DNA of 64,000 nt from Epiperipatus broadwayi (taxonomy: Eukaryota > Onychophora > Udeonychophora > Euonychophora > Peripatidae), in contig JAQFVV010006273.1 of NCBI GenBank assembly GCA_028023455.1, positions 2,850,001-2,914,000 on the forward strand, given 5' to 3'. Position 1 is the first letter of the stretch. Each line of letters starts with the position of its first letter. This document shows, piece after piece, positions 24,101-38,244 of the stretch. The notes beneath the pieces were generated by a model. The model worked only from the letters and a program-made list of their open reading frames with translations. It ran no database searches and had not been told where the DNA came from. The position numbers were made by a program, and so were the translations under genes.

Positions 24101-27100
24101 TTCTTGCAATGATATATATTGCAGAGACTTTGATTATGTGGTGATACTGAACTGAGATCAGACCCATATAAATATCTGGCTTGCTAGGCTGAGTTTGAAT
24201 TTACCGGTCTGAAAAATTCACGCTTGCAAACTGATAGAAACGTTTTGCATAAACACTTGAGAATCAGTGTTTAGATCTAGTTTCTATACTTTATCCCTCA
24301 CTGATGAGAGCAAACCAGCTTGAAATCAGCTGATCTGGGGGTAAGCAAATGAAAGAGGTAGTTAATTCTGACTCTTTTTTCGTTTATGTAAACAAATTTT
24401 ACACTTGTTTGGTGGTTTTGGTAAAACGCCATCTGTTGAACATAAATAACAAGTGATAGCAAGTTACGTGAATAACTTGTTTTTGTTTTTCATATATATA
24501 TATATAACATAATAATAATAAATCTGAATTCCATGTTCATGATCTGATATTTGAATAGAGATTAATATAAGATTTGGAATTTTTTAAATTTCAAACAAGT
24601 CTTACTTTTTTTTTTTAAATTAGAAGATCTACAGCAAATATAACTAGATATCTAAAATTGGTTGCTCCATGAATGGCTAAATATTCTTAGCTAGAGAATT
24701 GATGAGGAATTTCTTTTTTACGGATCTTTTTTAGAGAATTGTTATGAGATTTTTATCTGGGAGTAGAATATTTAAAGACTTTTATCTCTTTAACTATCTA
24801 TCTATCCATCTATCTGCTCTGTAGTTATTTATCAATCTACCTTTCTATCTCTTTACTATATATGGGTCTTATAGCTTATAGGCAGTGTATCTATCTGTCA
24901 TATCATGTTCTGGATTCAAATCTCCCTGAATAAATATTGGAATAAAATTTTCAGTTAAAAATCATATTTAAGAATTTTTTCATGTGAACAATATCCAATG
25001 GTCATTAGTCTTTTGAACTTTCTTTGTTCATCTCTAAACTATAATAAAATTTCCCAACTTATTGGTTTTTTTTTTAACATCTTTATACTGTTCATTTCAA
25101 TGCACATCATATTTTTCAATTGAACTAATTTTTTTTCCATTACTGATTATAGAACACTTTACCAAGCAGTTTCTTTTCTTCTTCATAAAACTTATTTCTT
25201 AAAAATAATGTTAACAAATATATTATGTTCTTTTATATAGATTAAATTTTTTAAATATTTTTTTAATAAGACTAGTTAGTCATTTTGTAAGTAGTTTTAA
25301 ATAAAAGAAAAGGTTTAACCAAACATTGCAATTTCTTTTTCCCCCCACAAAGCATGCCAAAAGAATATTAAGAATTTAAGAATAAACATGTTAAGAATTT
25401 TTTTTAAAGAATTGTGTAACTATAAAATAATACCATAGTCTTATTATATAAAATAACATCATACATAATTTTTAAACATTTCAAATATAGAATTATGTTA
25501 GAATCAACAAAGCATAATTATGATTTTTAATGAAAGATTATATATTAAATTAAATAAATTAAACTAAGTCATTTAACAAATAACCATTAAAATTTTAAAT
25601 CTTTTAATACTTCATTAAATCTTATGAATATATCGAATCAGGTCAGAGACAATTGTTCTGATTATATTTTTTAAAATCTTGATTTTAACTCAAGCTGCAC
25701 TTTCCAAGTGGAGAAGTATAATGCTACAGATATATTAAATATCTGTGTTACTATAACCAGACCAATGTTATATAAGATATAACCTATAATCACATTTCCA
25801 GGCTATAACACTTTTTGATTTCTGGATTCAAACCTCTGCCATCCAGAGCACTTTATTGGTTTTAAAGATTAACCTCAGGCACCAGCTAACCACAAACTAT
25901 ATAGTCAGCATGCCTGAATGACTGGTTAACAGTCTAGCACTTGATATGTACCAAGATAGCTCCTTTTCTCAATTGTGAAGAGAACATCTTTGACATATTT
26001 GCCCAGTGTGTATAACTATTTATAAATTAACTTGCTAGTGACACAGTTATTAAAGAGAGAATCAATTAGACAACAATTAAACAAATATTTTATTTTACAC
26101 ATAATTATAACATGATATAATAAAAAAAATTACATATACACACACACCTACTATTTCTAATACAATATAATAAGAATTTATGGATGCAATATTAAAGATT
26201 AAGTTCTTTCATTCACTTATATGTACAAAGCTTTAGAATTGGAGAATAAGAATTGTATTTACCTAGGATTTTGAATAGCATGTTATATCTTCATGAATAC
26301 AGTTTTTTGCTTGTTTTCTTATTTGTTGATTACCAACCAGTTGGCTTTTTTCTTCCATCAATGGTTTTGATTTCTAATTCATTTTCCAGTTTGCAATGAG
26401 GGAGAGAGATATAATTAGTAGTTCATAGATCACAAGGTGGGTATGAGTTCCAGATGGAAAACATCTGATGGTAATGAGAACTGGGATCAAAGGCTAGCCA
26501 CAAACTTCAGTTCTTGTTTAGCACTGCATGCTGCTAAGTCAGCCTTCACTGAAAATAGGTAAGTTGGCATGCATGCTGGAAACATAGATGGCTTTTTACC
26601 ATTTTCTCTTCTTTAAAAATTTGAATAATAATTTTGCTGCAACTAAAACAATCTGGTTAGCAATGATAATGATAATAAAAATTTCTTGTCTTTCAGTTCT
26701 TTTATGTTTATTTGTCATTGTTTCTATTTATCATCCTTTGATCTAGTTTAATTATTTTTTAATCAATTTTTGCATTTCATTTCTCTTACTTAGATTAATC
26801 TAATACTTTGATAAGACAATGTCCATGGTCTTTTTCTTTGTTTCTTTAATTAGTTCAAATGGAAGTTATCTTTTCTTTTATCATCCAAGTAATCTTTAAT
26901 AAATTGCAAATTTAAGTTTTCTTTTTACAAATTATATTTTTAGTTAATTTCATTTTTACATTCATTTGTTATTATTTTCTTTTCTTTTTTTAAATTTATA
27001 AAAGGGGGAGCAAGTTTCAACTTTTACTTAAGAACTATTCCCACCCCTTACTCACTCATTAATAGTTAAACCTGTTTTTATTTTTAAAAGAAAAAGGTGA

Positions 27101-30100
27101 TGCAATACTTTCATTTTTACATGTTGGCATCCTAAAATCTATTTTAAAACATATTATATTTTTCTACTTTCGCTTTTATTAAAACATCCATTTATTTCAA
27201 ATAAAAAAAATATGTAACATGAATATATGTGTGTTTTTAACCCATCCATTATTTTGTAGTACAATATATATATATATGTAATTTCACTACATTGTAGTAT
27301 ATCATTATTTTTAACAAGTACTTTGTATTTCTATTATTTGTTAAGCAAAAAAAAAACAGATTATTTCATAGAAATTTTATGCTAAAATTTTAGCAAATAC
27401 ATTAATATCAAAATTCGTAGAAAATTTGTTCAAATTTAAACATTGACAATGTTTTTAAACTTTTTGTTTGCTAATATAACGGTGTGTGTGTACATATATA
27501 TATATATATTGTTTCAAAATGCTTGCATAGTATAAAGGGGTATCTGAGTTTTTCTGCAGATGTATTTATGGAACCATTATAGCAGAGTTGAAATGAAAAA
27601 TACATTGAAAAAATGAATATATATATACTTGATACTTAAATTTTTATTTCTCACCTGAATTCTAATACATGCTACTTTATTTTCAGCAATAGCTCTTAAG
27701 GCATTGGGAAATATTCCTAACGCATATCTTGCAGCAACGAAGACAGATATTAAACTGAAGACCTAAAATGTTATATGTATGACATTATTGTTTTTTTATT
27801 ATATATCTAAGTATATAATCATAGGAATATATTTTATGATAACATAATTTTCAAATATAAGAAAAAGCAAAATAAAATTGTCACTAAAATTCTTTTAAAA
27901 AAACTTTATTTACATGGACTATTTTTATTATGTTGGGTTTTTTGAAAATCATTTTCTAATTAAACCTAATTATAAAAGATGAGATTTTTTTGGAAGAAGT
28001 TTTGTACTTATAATTACATATGTAATTATACAAAATAATGACTGCTAGAAATCTAGCTATTAACTAAAAAGAATCCTTTAATATTTATCACCATTCTACA
28101 AAAATTCTGAGTTAAGCAATTTTTTAGTATCTACATGATATACATTTTGCCTTTACTGCTGTCTTTATCTTGTGAAAATTTATATAATAAATAAATATAG
28201 ATATTGTTCTCACTAAAAACATGGAATAGTATAAAAATGTAAAAGGCGTTCACCTCTAATTTTGGACTAAAAAAATATCAATAGTTTTTTTCTTATTCTC
28301 ATTAGATTCATAATAGTTTCTGTTTCTATATATATATATAAATAAAATGTTCGTTAATTATTATATATATAAAAGACATATTTTGAGGGTTCATCCGTGT
28401 TAAAAATTTTAAATAGTGATATTCTGACATTTCAACTTGGTCATACAAGTCATCTACTGGGTGATAAAAGGTAGAAAGACGGTTGTAGAGGCGCTACAAT
28501 CACTGATTTGAATAAACGTTAAAATTCCACCAATAGCAAAAATGTTAAATTTAAAAATGTTTTAGGAGGAAGTTTGCATGTATCATCTCACTTATTGATA
28601 CAATCTGGCCTTTTAAGTATCTTAATGGCTTCTCTAATTTTGTACTGGTAGAGATTATCACATCTGGATATGATCCTGGTACTAGAAAAATCAATTTTAT
28701 GACCTGAATCTATAGTATGGAGTGAGAGTGCTGCTGCTGATGAGTATTGTTTAACTGCATTAGCATGTTCATCTTTCCTAACACTGATACGATGATTACT
28801 CATACCTATGTATGAAGCTTTACAATTTTTACATAAGATTTGATAAACACCATTAGATTAAAGAGGGATTGAATCCTTAGGCTTGGTTATTTATTATACT
28901 GCTAATCTTTTAATTAGTAGAAAATGCTGTATCTATATTATAGGATTTTAATATATGTCCAGTAGTGTCTTAGTTCCTTTTACATATGGAACACAAATCC
29001 TAACAGCTGATTTATCATCTTTTTGTTTCCTATTTTGTCCATTTTGGGCTTGAAATAAGGCTTTTTTTATTTCAAGCCCAAAATGGACAAAATAGGAAAC
29101 AAAAAGATGATAAATCAGCTATTAGGATTTGTGTTCCACATGTTAAAAAAAAACTACAGACAGTATTAGATGTATATTAAAACATTATAATATAGATACA
29201 GCATTTTTTACTCATCAAAAGATTAGCAATATAATAACTAAGCCTAAGGATTCAATTCCTTTTGAATCTCATGGTGTTTATCAAATCTCATGTAAAAATT
29301 GTAAAGCTTCTTACTTAGGTATGAGTAATCATCGCATCAGTGTTAGGAAAGATGAGCATGCTAATGCAGTTAAACAACACTCATCATCAGCAGCACTCTC
29401 ACTCCATACTATAGATTCAGGTCAAAAAATTGATTTTTCTAGTACCAGGATCATATCCAGATGTGATAATCTCTACCAGTGCAAAATTAGAGAAGCCATT
29501 GAGATACTTAAAAGGCCAGATTGTATCAATAAGTGAGATGATACATGCAAACTTCCTCCTATTTGGAAAGATTTTTTTTAAAAACATTTTTAAATTTAAC
29601 ATTTTTACTATTGATGGAATTTTAACATTTATTCAAATCAGTGATTGTAGCGCCTCTACAACCATCTTTCTACCTTTTATCACCCAGTGGATGACTTGTG
29701 TGACCAAGTTGAAATGTTGGAATATCACTATTTAAAATTTTTAACACGGATGAACCCACAAAATATGTCTTTTATATATAGAACCCATGAAAATCTTTAT
29801 TTCAACATATATATATAATTAAAAATACTCCAAATCCAAAACTCAACTAGACTAGCCAAGAAAATAAAAATAAATAAAATTTAAAAAAAAATAAAATTAA
29901 AGATTTGCTTTTATTATTACAGGATTCTATGTATTTTACTTATAATGGTAATTTTTATAAAATTAAGGCAGGGTGGATAATATGTTATATTACTTTTCCT
30001 TTAGTTTGTTCAGTTTATATTATGTGGAAGAGGAAATTATTATTAAAAAGAATTGTTTATATTTAAAGTTATTAAATATGTGAATGATTGTTTGTTTGTA

Positions 30101-33100
30101 GTTGAGAATGATAAATTGAAAGAATTGGTAAATGAGTTTAATTGTTTTGATCCTTCCATAAGATATGTGATAGTAGGAGGGAAGTTAGATTTCTTTAAGT
30201 TAAAATTTTTAGAACTTTTGGTGATTAGAAATGTAAAGACTAATTATTTATTATGTAATCATTTTGTTAAAAGTAAAGAATTAAGGTCTATAATTAACGT
30301 GATAGCTATCACTCTGTATCTCATAAAGTAGCTGCTGTAAGAAATTATTGTTATAAGAATAAAAAAATAAATAATTCTAGTGGGGTAGCTTTGTTTCAGA
30401 AAGGTCAATTTTATAAAGATTATTTGACTACTCTGATTTACTTAATAGGAATATTTGTAAGGATGTAAAGAATAAAGAAAAATATGATTTTATTTCTTTA
30501 CCATTTAAATTTTCTTCTTATGAAATTGTATGTAAGAATAGTAATTTTTTTGGAAATAAAAAAATTGCTTAAAAAAGGGTATTACTTTGAATAATTTATT
30601 AAATAATATAAAGGAATTTTTGATAGAAAGACTATTCCTGGTCTAGTGTATAGTATCCCTTGTTTTGTAAGAAGCTTTATATAGGTCAGAGTAGTTTGAG
30701 ATTAAATGAAAGAATAAAGGTAGTAGGGTTAGAAATAAATATCTTAGTTCTGCTTTGTATTTCCATAAAAAAGATACAGGCCACACTATTAATTTTGATG
30801 AAGCTAAGGCTATCTTATTTGAGAGAAATGAAATAAAAAGAAGAATTAAAGAATCTTTATTATTAAAAATTTATTATTCTAAAACAATTAACTTATTTAA
30901 AAGTTCTTTTAATATTAAGAATGTATGGGAAATAAATGGATTTGTGGGTAATGTTTAATATAAATATGGTGTTGTTTTGTAGTTCTTTACACTTAAGAAG
31001 TCTGCTTGTAACAGTGGAATCATTGTTGGTGTTTTTGATTTTATTTTTTTGGGTAGTGAGTTTTGGATTTGGGGTAATTTGAATTATTTATTGACTAGTT
31101 TAGCTTTATGCTTGTAATGTATAGGGATTTGAACTCAAACTTTCAAGCTCCCTATGGCTATCCACCCTATTTTATACACTCAACACATATGACCACATAC
31201 ACATAAAAAGATAAATGATCTCCAATATATGTATAATGTATTGAACCAACAGCACCAGTAAGGGTTTTCACTTACAGTATGATTTTTGACCCACCCATAT
31301 AGATTTAAAAGCTTTTTGTGATGTCATTTTATTTTTTCATATGATTTACAATATAATCTTTTCACTGCTTGACAAATTCTTCATCTGTAAATTTATGTTT
31401 TAGAAAATATTTCACATTTTTAATAGGATGAAAGGTTTGATACTTGGAAAACCATTGAACATTTATTCTCTGTCAGTAAAGTCTCATTTACTCTCTGAAT
31501 AATCTTATCAGCTTTTTAAACAAATAGGATGTTTTAATTGCAAATCCTTAGGAATAATCCTTTCCAATTTATATTTACATAAGAAAGTTAAATGATTTTT
31601 TTGCTTTAGTCAGTTATAGAATGAATACATAGTATTTGCCTGAAGGTTTGTGATGTTGGTATAATTAGTTGTGATAATATGTTGGAATATTCCTATCATC
31701 TATCAGTAAATGTTGAATGTACAGACAATTTTAAATTTTATTTAAACTTTTCACATACAAACAACTTGTTAGTAATAACACATAAATATTCAACACAGTT
31801 TAATAATTACACAATATTTTGAGTAGTATTATTTTCCATTCTTCTTCAGCTGTTGCTGTCCTGACAATGACAACATTAGCATAGGAGTTGAACATACATC
31901 ATTAGATTCTCAAATATTGAATTTTAAGGTAACAATTTAACCAACAGTTATTTTGCAAAAGCAACAGATAGTAGAAATTTTATATACCTAAATATGAAGA
32001 TTGGTCAAATCTTTCTGAATTTTTCAAATTATGAGTTGTATTAAAAGTAAGTTGTTATGCAGAATGTTAATAGTTTTATTATACTAGCAATAGATAGAGT
32101 TGTTCATTGTAGAATATTATTTTCACAATAATCTTTTCCTTAATACCCAATGCATCATCACTAATGTTTAAAAGATAAACAACAGATGTATAGCAGACTA
32201 TGTATGCATTAATGAATTGAAAAAATACAAAATATTAAATAAAGAGGAAAAAATGAAAAGAAGAAAACTCAAGGAAGCTGCTCATATGATAAAGGCAAAT
32301 AATTCAATAAGTTCAACACAGTGTGGCAATACACAATGTATAAAAACATTTTATTAAGCTTGCTCTTATAAAAAAGTATTTAAAATATTTAAAGAACTCA
32401 GGAGGATTTGAATCAACTCTCATATAAAAATATATGAAATTTTGCCTTTTGGTAAAACAGCACAGTTGGTTAGAGCATTGCCTCAAAATTTAATATTCAA
32501 GAATCGAAATGTGTAGGTTTGACTCCTATGCTAATTTTGTCCCTGGTCAAGCTAGCAACACCTGAAGAAGAGTGGAGAATAATACTACTCAAAACGTGTA
32601 ATTACTAACCTGTATTGTCTATTTGTGTGTTATTATTAACAAGTTGTTTGTATTTGAAAAGCTTGAATAAAGTTTAAAATTTTCTAGACATTCAACTTTT
32701 ACTAATAGATGCTGGAAATAGTCGAACTTATTATCACATCTATTATACCATCATCACAAACCTTCAGGGAAATATTAAATACTCAGCATGGATTCAATAC
32801 TATATTGAAGTGTAGACATTATGAAAAAGTATGTCTTAAACTGGAAAAGTAAATCAATTTGGAACATATCTAGATACATTGCATGATTGATTTAAATATT
32901 CATTTTTTCCAACCAAAATGTTTGTTTTAGTCAAGCTTCTATACTAATAAATGAAGTATAAGAATAAATGGCTGCTTTAAATTTTGACTTATGCTAAGGT
33001 AGAGAGAATTATAAAATAATTATTTTATGGTGTTATGAGTATTAATCTTGAATGCTATATATATATATATATATTATATTTAATGTTTTCACGGTTATAT

Positions 33101-36100
33101 GATGTAGATAAATTATAACTTTTTGGGCTGTACCGTGTATTGTTTTCCATTAAACACTGATATTTTTATGGACTAGCAACTGCCATTATCAAGGTTAACT
33201 TTTGAAAAAAAAACCGTTAGATCTTAAAAAATAACATGACTGTGTGCGAGATGAAAAATGAGATTCAAGTTCAGCATTCACAATATGAGGCTTATCAAAA
33301 TGTTTATTTCCCTCAGTATTTTTACCTATTAATTTTAAGTTAATATTAGATAAAATGAGAGGTTTCCATATAGCTGGAATATGTTGTGCTTTATCAGCCC
33401 TATTTACAGCAGTAGGTCTCTTTAATATTGCAATTGACTCTCTCGTGTTTCTTAAATCATATCTTTCCAAATTAACAAGTATTCTTGTATTGTCAAAATT
33501 AGGTTTGTGACCAGTTTCTAAAAAATGGGAAGTAAAAACTGATGTGCTAATTTTTTGATGAAAAGCATTTCTATGTTCCTTAATTCTGACATTAATTCGT
33601 CTATGAGAATGACTCACATAGCCTCTTGAGCACTGAAAACATGGAATTTCATAAACTCCTTGGTGTTCCAAAAATATTCTGTCTTTAGGTTTATACAAAA
33701 AAATCACCAATTTTTTTTCCAGTAGAAAAAGTAGTCTTTATATTAAAACAAGATAGTCTTCTACTGATTTTATCAGTAACCCCCTAATGTAAGGCAAAAT
33801 TACTCTATTAAAAGAGGAATTGTCAATTCTATCCTCTTTTTTCTTTTTAGTATTAATGTTATATAAAGCCCTATATATGATGTTATTTATTATAATTATT
33901 AGAAAGTAAAACACTTTTTGTAAGTTCTATTTTTTGAGAAAGATATTCTTTATCAGATAAATTATAAGCTCTAGTGAAAAGATTTTTAGCTACAGAAAAA
34001 ATTTTTGCAGGATGATAATGAGAATTAAAATCAAGATATCTGTTTGTGTGTGTATATATATATATGTGTGTGTGTGTATGTGTGCGTGTGTGTGCGTGCT
34101 TAATTTAGACATTTTTTACAATGTACTAATCTAGATAAAAATATTTTAATGTTGATATAATTAAGCAACAATTATTGAAATTAATACGAAAAGCTGAAAT
34201 CAAGTGAGCTATTACAACAACAGTAATTAGCTAATAATTGATAGAGTATTAAAGTAAAACTGATCCAAAATACTAGAACACAATTTCAGCATGCAGTTGC
34301 TTGCTGTTAGATTATATCATAACTGAAAACTTTATCTAGATTATTATAATTTTTGTTATTCCAATGTTAACTTAATTTATCAATAGAGCTAGGATATGAT
34401 AAATAATGTGACCAAAACATTTGCACACTATAAATTATAAAAATAAGGTTTATTCAGAGATTTATAACTTACCTCATCAGATCTGATATCATGACCAGTA
34501 AGTATGTAAGCAATTAATGTTAATGAATAGGCGAAGATAGACACTAATGAACTGACGGTGATAGTAACACTTTGTGCACAATTTGCTAAATGTAAGTATT
34601 TTAATTCAGATTTGCGATACTCTGTTTTAAAAATATATATAATTTAATAATTAGTATAAATAAAAAACTAATGACATTATTCAAAAATATAATTAAAATA
34701 TATATATAATATGTATATGATTTTTGATCTGTCAACTCTGTGCATATTCTAACCTTCTTTTATTATCATTGTTATTGTTGTTATTATTATTATTATCATC
34801 ATGGATCATTATCATCATTATTATTGTTATTATTATTTATCCCCTATTATTGTTATTATTATTTATCCCCCATCCTTCTAATATCTCTAAATATTTGCTT
34901 TTTCCGTTGCAACTCTGCTATTATAGTCTTGCATTGGTGGTCGAGAGGTCAGCGCGACTGCTTTGCACTTGCAGGCAGTTGCCCGGGTTGCGGGTTCGCG
35001 TCCCGGCCGATGCTATGACACCTAAAAAAAAAAAAAACTCTGCTATTATATATTTTTTAAATTTTCTTAGTCTCTATAAGGAATCTCTATATCTTAAAAA
35101 ATTACAATGTAGCTGATCTCAAAAAACGTATTACTGAAATAATTTAAAAGATAATATCTGAAATGCTGACACTATGATTGGAGAAACCGATCATCATCTT
35201 TGAGATCTATATTTTTGTTCCCATATAGATAGAGGTAATTAAATTAAAATCATATAGAAAATATATATTATAAAGTAACATTGATATTTAATTAGAATAT
35301 TGAGATTACTGTTGTGTTTTGCTTCTTTTTAATTCATCTGCCTTCCATTTCCATGGGCTGAGATTTAACTTTAAAAATGGTGAAGCTTAAATATAAATAA
35401 ATAAAATCTTAGACCTTCTTTGACTGCAAAATGATAAGTCTGTTGAGTAATCTTTCTTCCAATTACTTATTTGGAAGTCTTTTCCTTGATATCGATTGTT
35501 TAAAGTTTGTTTTCCAATTTATATATGCATTAGGATTTTAAAAATATTTTTAGGGTTATAATTTTTAAAAGTAAAAAAAAATAGAACTGGTTGGTATCTA
35601 TCTGATATGTCATTGCTGTAGTAAAAAGTATTTTCAAAACTTTTATTAAAGATGAGTATTCAAAAATTCATGATGATATTCAGGAATCAAAATTGAACAA
35701 AGACAGTAGCAGTAGTAGTAGCAATAAGTAATAATAATAAGTAGTAGTAGTAGAAGTAGTGGTAGTGGTGGTGATGGTGGTGGTAGTAGTAGTAGTATTC
35801 AAAAGACACTTGATTGATCTAAATAGTTTTACATCAAAATACATTTTTATATCTAGTTTTGTTACATAGACTTATGTACAGGGATATATACATTGTAAAG
35901 GTTTTGCATATTAGTGTCCTTCAGTGGATCAATTGTCCAGTTGGTTCCTTTTACATTGACACCAAATCTTTCAACTATGGGAATACTGATGAGATACCAA
36001 TAATATCAATTAATTCTCAATAAATTTAAAGTCATTTCCTTATATATAGAATCTCTATAAAAAATTTGTTTGATTAAAATAAACAATTGACAGTCTACAA

Positions 36101-38199
36101 TTTTCAGTATAAACTGAATTCAAATTGGATAAAATTGCTATGAATAGATTGTATTTTCAACTAACTACATTTAAAGATGATTTCCAAATAAAGAATGAAT
36201 TTAAAAATGGTTTAAATACAATAAATTACATTAATGTGCTAAAAGAATTTATTAAAGAAATAATCACCTATTACTTTCCCATTTAGCATTGAATTTAGAA
36301 ATTATGAAAAACTTTTGACTCTCTTTGCACTGATTAAAGCTTTTGAAACATTAATGCATAGTCTCAGAATTTTATTCAATTCTTAAGAATATTTATCAAA
36401 ATGCAATTTCAGAGATGAAATTACAAAAGATCAAGATGATTTCACTTCTCCACATGTTTATATCACAATTTTATTAGAAGAATGTGGAAGAATGTATATT
36501 AGTGAGATCAGTTGTCCCAATAAAAATTGATTGGAAAAGCCCAACTCATAATTAAAAAAAAGAAAATTATGAGTCTAAAACAGCAGATCATGTATGTATT
36601 AATGACCATATGCTCGATTAAGAAAATATAAAAATATTGGATAGAGAGGAAAAAGTTCAAAGATGGAAATTAAAAAAAACTGCTCACATGACAATTGCAA
36701 GTAAGTCCATAAGTCAACTTAGTGTGACAATACATATTATCTGGAAGGCATTAATTAACTTTGCTCTTATGAAAAAGTGGAAAAATTGGGAGGAACTTCA
36801 TAAATAAGTATAGAAAATTTTTACTGTGGTTGCCTTTGAACAGAATGGTTCAGTTGATTGGGTTTTATTCCCATGCTAATATTATTATTGGTTAGGTCAG
36901 CAACAATTGAAGAAGAGAGAAGAATAATATGAATCAAAATGTTGATATATACTTATCTGTGAGCTATTACTAACAATTGAATGTAATGCAAAAACTTCAA
37001 TAAAGTTTTTTTTTCTAAAGATATTTAGTATTTAATGTTAGACAATGAAAATAGTTCAACATTTAAGTATAGACAACAATGAAGTTTGTGATGCATTTTT
37101 CAATCAAATCTACTTTGCTACTACAACTAACTCTCCACTAAACATTACTGAAGATTTTAGTATTATCATTGACTCCTAAAGTATCTAAATATTTTGGATA
37201 TTAATTATGAAATCAATTTTTATATATTGCACTCACATTAAAAACATTTTGTACACCATCTTTTAAATTTAAAGTATTAGCCTAATAATTAGAACGTTTT
37301 TATATCTAGAAGTCAAATGACTAAAAAAAATTTATTTTACAATTCAAATTAAAAATTTCACCATCAAATCTGTATAACATATTGATGCCTGTAAAGAAAT
37401 CTATAAATTATTTCAAAGACTACTATCATAAAAATAAAAACAAAATTGAAATTAATTGAGATTCCGGTTTGATAATTATCTTTTCAAATAATCCATATTT
37501 TTCATCAAAAAACATTTTCATAAATATTTTATTATTTTCTGAGAATAATTAAATTAAAAGTTATAAAAACTAAAAAAAAAAACAAGATGTATAATCTTGT
37601 AATTTGTCAGCTGTTTAAATGTTTTATGATAGGGATATGTATTGGAGAAGATTAGAAAATTATGTAATAAAAATAATCAAAAATAGAAATACTAAATTAA
37701 TCAAAAACTATTACAAAATATTTTCCAATGATATTTTTTAAAATAAAATAATAGTTTATAATAATAAGATATTTATTATTTCTGCTTCAGATGCATACAG
37801 TTATTGAAAGTAAAGCTGATAATGTGAATACACGTTTGCTGTTTCTTTGGTAAATAATTCGTCATTATCTACTAAGAATATGATGTCTAGCATTAAAAAA
37901 ACAAGTTTTTTTTAATAAATAAACGTATAATCATGCATTTTATTAAAATAATTCTAAATTATTTACCTGAAATCTGCTTAATAAAAGAATCCTCCCAAGC
38001 ATACATTTTGATAAGTTTAATACTATTTAAAATATCACTCATCAATGAAATCTGTAAATAAATATGTATCATTAAAAACCAGTCAACACTTAGAGAATCC
38101 TAATATCAATAATAATCAACAATTTCAAACTGTTGTCAAAGCAACCTTATATATATATATATATATATATAGGTTGCTATATATATATATCCAAATTAA

Positions 38200-38244
<45 letters not shown>

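Noticed and set aside
28400-28460. Hammerhead-like CTTG...CAAG TTGAAA segment in the PLE palindrome arms (also 29680-29720)
   Set aside because: Core reads TGGATGA or TAGATGA and two extra bases separate stem II from GAAA; too far from the consensus to call.
34938-35003. A genuine tRNA gene at the A/B boxes
   Set aside because: No acceptor stem or cloverleaf closes around the boxes; target-site duplications and the A-rich tail show it is a SINE.
34724-35116. 130-codon Leu/Ile-rich frame
   Set aside because: Composed of an ATT/ATC triplet repeat running into the SINE; no protein.
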